Source: Paulinella micropora (Eukaryota > Cercozoa > Imbricatea > Euglyphida). Taken from it: DNA of 31,030 bases. The notes beneath the pieces were generated by a model, which searched no databases, had not been told where the DNA came from, and was given only the letters and a program-made list of their open reading frames with translations. Below are positions 28,575-31,030 of this stretch, in pieces. The position numbers and the translations under genes were made by a program. The stretch covers positions 719,876 to 750,905 of the forward strand of contig BJOX01000262.1 in NCBI GenBank assembly GCA_009731375.1, given 5' to 3'. Within the stretch, counting starts at the first letter, position 1, and every line of letters begins with the position of its first letter.

Positions 28575-31030
28575 ATGCCTACTGTTGATGAACAGGATAC
28601 GAACGGTTCCGTTCCTCCCAGACGTGAAGGTGAAGGCACACAGCCTCACAAGCCTCAAGGTAAGCACTTGCTAGTTCATCCTTCGAGAGCTAATATGATA
28701 AATGATGCGAATAGGAAGGCGAAGAAGGCGATGGAGGAGAGGAAGCCGAAACCAAAGGCTAGGTCTCCTCCTACGAAGAAGCAGCGGACCGTACCCCCGC
28801 CAAAGGACTCAATAGTCTCTGCTATAGACACGAGTACACTCGGTGTACCAGACTCTGTCCAAAAGACACTCGAGATACCGGAAGCCCCGGAGACTCAAGA
28901 AGTTAAGTTGGCGGAAAAGGGGGGAGAACGAGAAGAGGACAAGGAACTTGAGCTTAGACTCAAAACCCTAGAACGAAAAATTCATGTGCTAGCGGCTAGT
29001 TTACATAGACCAGACGCGCTATGCTACACTGACCTCTTTTGTGAAACTTTACAAACCACATTAAAAGTTGGTAATGATACGATGGCGAATATTAATATTG
29101 TCGGCCAGAAGTTTTTGAATAGTCACCGGACATGGGTGGACAAAAACATTAGAAAAACAAAGGGGACCCTAAAAGGGGTAGGCAGCCGTACGGAAATTAC
29201 GGGCATCGTCACATTAATTTTCAAATTGAAATCCGGTCGAGTATATCGTGCGGACCTCTATGTTGTCCCCGATTACCACGGTTCAATCCTGCTGTCGTAT
29301 GACCAATTGGCTACGATGGGGGCTGTGATCGATTGCGCCGCACGGCGGGTGATTTATGGAGTGAAGAATGGAGAGGAGGAGGATATTAATCCGATGACTG
29401 CTACTGACTCATACGAGGCTTTTGAGCTGAGTCTAGCAACGGAGAGGAAAAAGTTGGCCTTCGTACATGAGGCAACTGAAGCCTATGTACACCCCTATGT
29501 CACAGTGCCGGAGGAACTGACCTGGACCGACAATTGGGAGACGGAGATGCAGGCGTATACGGTTACGATTCCCGCATGGGACAGAAAGTCTATTGATGAC
29601 TTAGTCGTAGCGCGTAATGAGGAGATAATATGTGTTGCGAAACAGTGCCCGTCGTTGGCCAGATTCGCAGAAGGTGGCGGGGCAGATGTCCATATTACTA
29701 ATGGCTACTGTTACCATGCGAAGGTGTCAGATGAGAAGAGAGAGGCGTTTGTGCCAAGGAGGAAGGGGCGTATCCCCGATACTCCAGCGGATGACATTAA
29801 AACTTTTATCACGAACTTTTGGGGCGATGTGCCTACCTGGCCGCGCTCATTAACTGAAGTGAAAAAGTGTCTACGGACTCTATTTGAGAGTAACAAGCCG
29901 TATACTGTCATTCTGCCATACAATGAGAAGGCGATCTGGGCACAGGAGATAAGGGACCGGCTTATTGATCATCCTATACCTGTTCCTTCTCGCAAGCAAC
30001 AGTTAGTGGTGGCTTGTCGACTCGGGTCTCGGGAGCAGAGCAGTGCATACAAGCAAAAGCTCAGAGCCCAGGACAAGTTGAAATTGATACCTCAAGCTTT
30101 CACATGCTTTGATGGTTTCTACACCCGTAAGGCTCCGATACAATACGCGAACCTTATTGATATGCTTGTCGGGCTGGGTCATGATGATGAGCCGGACACA
30201 GTCACGTATGAAAGAACGGGACTAGACGATTTGTCCGAGGAAGATTTGAGTTTGGAGGAGGACTTAGCGCCCCTCAAGGAGCATAAGAAGATGTCGGAGG
30301 AAGATTTCCAAGCGGCGGCGCGGAAAATTTTAGAAGAAGGAGTGGGTTCGGAGAGAGAGAAGGCGTTTCTCAAAGCTAAGATGGAGGCGTACAGAGAAAT
30401 TTTCGACCCTCCTCGGGCAGGTGGTGTAAAGTCGGATGACTTCACTGCTGTCATTTACAAGATACCGGGTGCGGAGCCATCTCCGGCACCACGGAGGGCA
30501 AATTTGAGCATACATGAGGCAAAAATAGCGGAGGAGAATGTGAGACAGTTGCTCGATGAGGACTTTATTGAGAGATCTACATCTCCAATTGTCTCTCAAC
30601 CGAAAATCGTCCCTAAGCCAGGAGGAGAATGGCGCTTGACGATCAATTATGCCCGTGTGAATAAGGTGCTAGAGGAAGAGAGAAATCCTCTGCCGACCTT
30701 AGAAGAAGGCAGAAGGGTGCTGCGGAATGCTAAATTCTATTCGGTCATTGACCTTAAGAACGGCTTCTGGCAGATACCACTGGACGAGAAATCCAGATGG
30801 CTGACTGCATTCGTTGTGGGTATGGAAATATACCAGTGGAAGGTGCTTCCAACGGGACTCAAACAGGCCCCGGGGCTCTTTCAGAAGGCGATGCAGAAGA
30901 TGTTGAGCTGTCAATATGACGACCAGTCGGAGGATGGTTTTATGAGAAGGAGAGGACAGAAGGCGGGAGAATATGCATTTTGTTACATCGATGACATCAT
31001 CGTATACTCTAACACAATGGAAGAGCATAT
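28575..31030 (+). CDS. Ty3-like Pol: aspartic protease and reverse transcriptase (3' partial)
   Basis: An open frame of 818 codons that runs off the window. I start it at the ATG at 28575, but if it is made as a Gag-Pol fusion this ATG is internal. Residues 1-140 are a basic/acidic linker. A retropepsin-like domain covers about 150-265: NDTMANINIV (Asp168, with Met where Gly is usual in DTG/DSG), then flap-region strands, then SILLSYDQLATMGAVID matching the ILLG-type second motif. Residues 270-600 are of unknown nature. Reverse transcriptase starts near 640: LLDEDFIERSTSPIVSQP, GGEWRLTINYARVNK (683-697), VIDLKNGFWQIPLD with catalytic Asp726, LPTGLKQAPGLFQKAM (758-773) and YIDD (804-807). There is an extra stretch of about 15 residues (QYDDQSEDGFMRRRG) before the YIDD strand. 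No stop or frameshift is seen, so this copy may be functional. Confidence 0.9.
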   Translation, partial: MPTVDEQDTNGSVPPRREGEGTQPHKPQGKHLLVHPSRANMINDANRKAKKAMEERKPKPKARSPPTKKQRTVPPPKDSIVSAIDTSTLGVPDSVQKTLEIPEAPETQEVKLAEKGGEREEDKELELRLKTLERKIHVLAASLHRPDALCYTDLFCETLQTTLKVGNDTMANINIVGQKFLNSHRTWVDKNIRKTKGTLKGVGSRTEITGIVTLIFKLKSGRVYRADLYVVPDYHGSILLSYDQLATMGAVIDCAARRVIYGVKNGEEEDINPMTATDSYEAFELSLATERKKLAFVHEATEAYVHPYVTVPEELTWTDNWETEMQAYTVTIPAWDRKSIDDLVVARNEEIICVAKQCPSLARFAEGGGADVHITNGYCYHAKVSDEKREAFVPRRKGRIPDTPADDIKTFITNFWGDVPTWPRSLTEVKKCLRTLFESNKPYTVILPYNEKAIWAQEIRDRLIDHPIPVPSRKQQLVVACRLGSREQSSAYKQKLRAQDKLKLIPQAFTCFDGFYTRKAPIQYANLIDMLVGLGHDDEPDTVTYERTGLDDLSEEDLSLEEDLAPLKEHKKMSEEDFQAAARKILEEGVGSEREKAFLKAKMEAYREIFDPPRAGGVKSDDFTAVIYKIPGAEPSPAPRRANLSIHEAKIAEENVRQLLDEDFIERSTSPIVSQPKIVPKPGGEWRLTINYARVNKVLEEERNPLPTLEEGRRVLRNAKFYSVIDLKNGFWQIPLDEKSRWLTAFVVGMEIYQWKVLPTGLKQAPGLFQKAMQKMLSCQYDDQSEDGFMRRRGQKAGEYAFCYIDDIIVYSNTMEEH

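Larger units (their letters stand above)
25029..31030 (+). mobile_element. Ty3-like LTR retrotransposon, 5' part (cut by window end)
   Basis: A candidate LTR end, a ~760-bp leader, a gag gene and a pol gene with protease and reverse transcriptase are in order on the plus strand. Reverse transcriptase sequence (VIDLKNGFWQIPL, LPTGLKQAP, YIDD) is of Ty3 type. Ribonuclease H, integrase and the 3' LTR would lie beyond 31030, so LTR identity and insertion age cannot be measured here. The left boundary is uncertain. Confidence 0.85.

Noticed and set aside
29275-29295. GGTTCAATCC resembling a tRNA B box
   Set aside because: It lies inside the pol reading frame (protease domain) and has no A box or cloverleaf around it.

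Overview
The window looks like nuclear DNA from a eukaryote, most likely a microbial eukaryote or alga. Simple-sequence DNA makes up well over half of it, and every coding region I can support belongs to a transposable element: a restriction-like-endonuclease LINE, a piggyBac transposon, an ORF1 from a second LINE, and a Ty3-like LTR retrotransposon. There is no bacterial-style gene packing, and I found no rRNA, tRNA or CRISPR array. A chromerid-type alga would fit the repeat load, but that is only a guess; the sequence does not fix the species. Three runs of N (8958-9128, 17667-17707, 20150-20161) are assembly gaps in or next to repeats.

Layout. 1-4180: GATA, CATA, CTG/CAT, TC, GTAT and GATATA arrays, several broken up by recurring non-microsatellite 'core' sequences of about 45-65 bp. 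4425-7645: a purine tract, then about 2.4 kb of almost pure pyrimidine (CTT-based), then GAT and GAA arrays on the same strand. 7679-10494: GATA/CTAT arrays with three further core families (C, G, D) and two copies of a ~250-bp dispersed repeat (R1), which also opens the window. 10495-14103: a 5'-truncated LINE on the minus strand, inside a GATA array. 14104-17345: GATA, then a ~275-bp higher-order repeat of CATA/GCAT, then pentamer/hexamer arrays, then TA arrays with core F. 17637-20376: poly-G, TTG arrays, AGT array and non-repetitive DNA of unknown function. 20704-23628: a piggyBac-like element with terminal inverted repeats and a transposase frame broken at several points. 24018-25010: a LINE-type ORF1 with one in-frame stop. 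About 25029 to the window end: the 5' part of a Ty3-like LTR retrotransposon (candidate LTR end, leader, gag, protease, reverse transcriptase) that runs off the right edge.

The most interesting observations are these. (1) gag and pol of the LTR element share one reading frame and are separated by a single UGA in the context UGA-CGG; the same spot could also be a phase-preserving 93/99-nt intron. (2) Microsatellites of different sequence are repeatedly built into composite arrays, each with its own ~50-bp core. (3) The LINE is embedded in GATA sequence on both sides, with an uninterrupted frame reaching the 5' junction and no start codon, which indicates 5' truncation of an otherwise intact copy. 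(4) The piggyBac element carries near-perfect 16-bp palindromes at or near its ends. No host gene could be identified.
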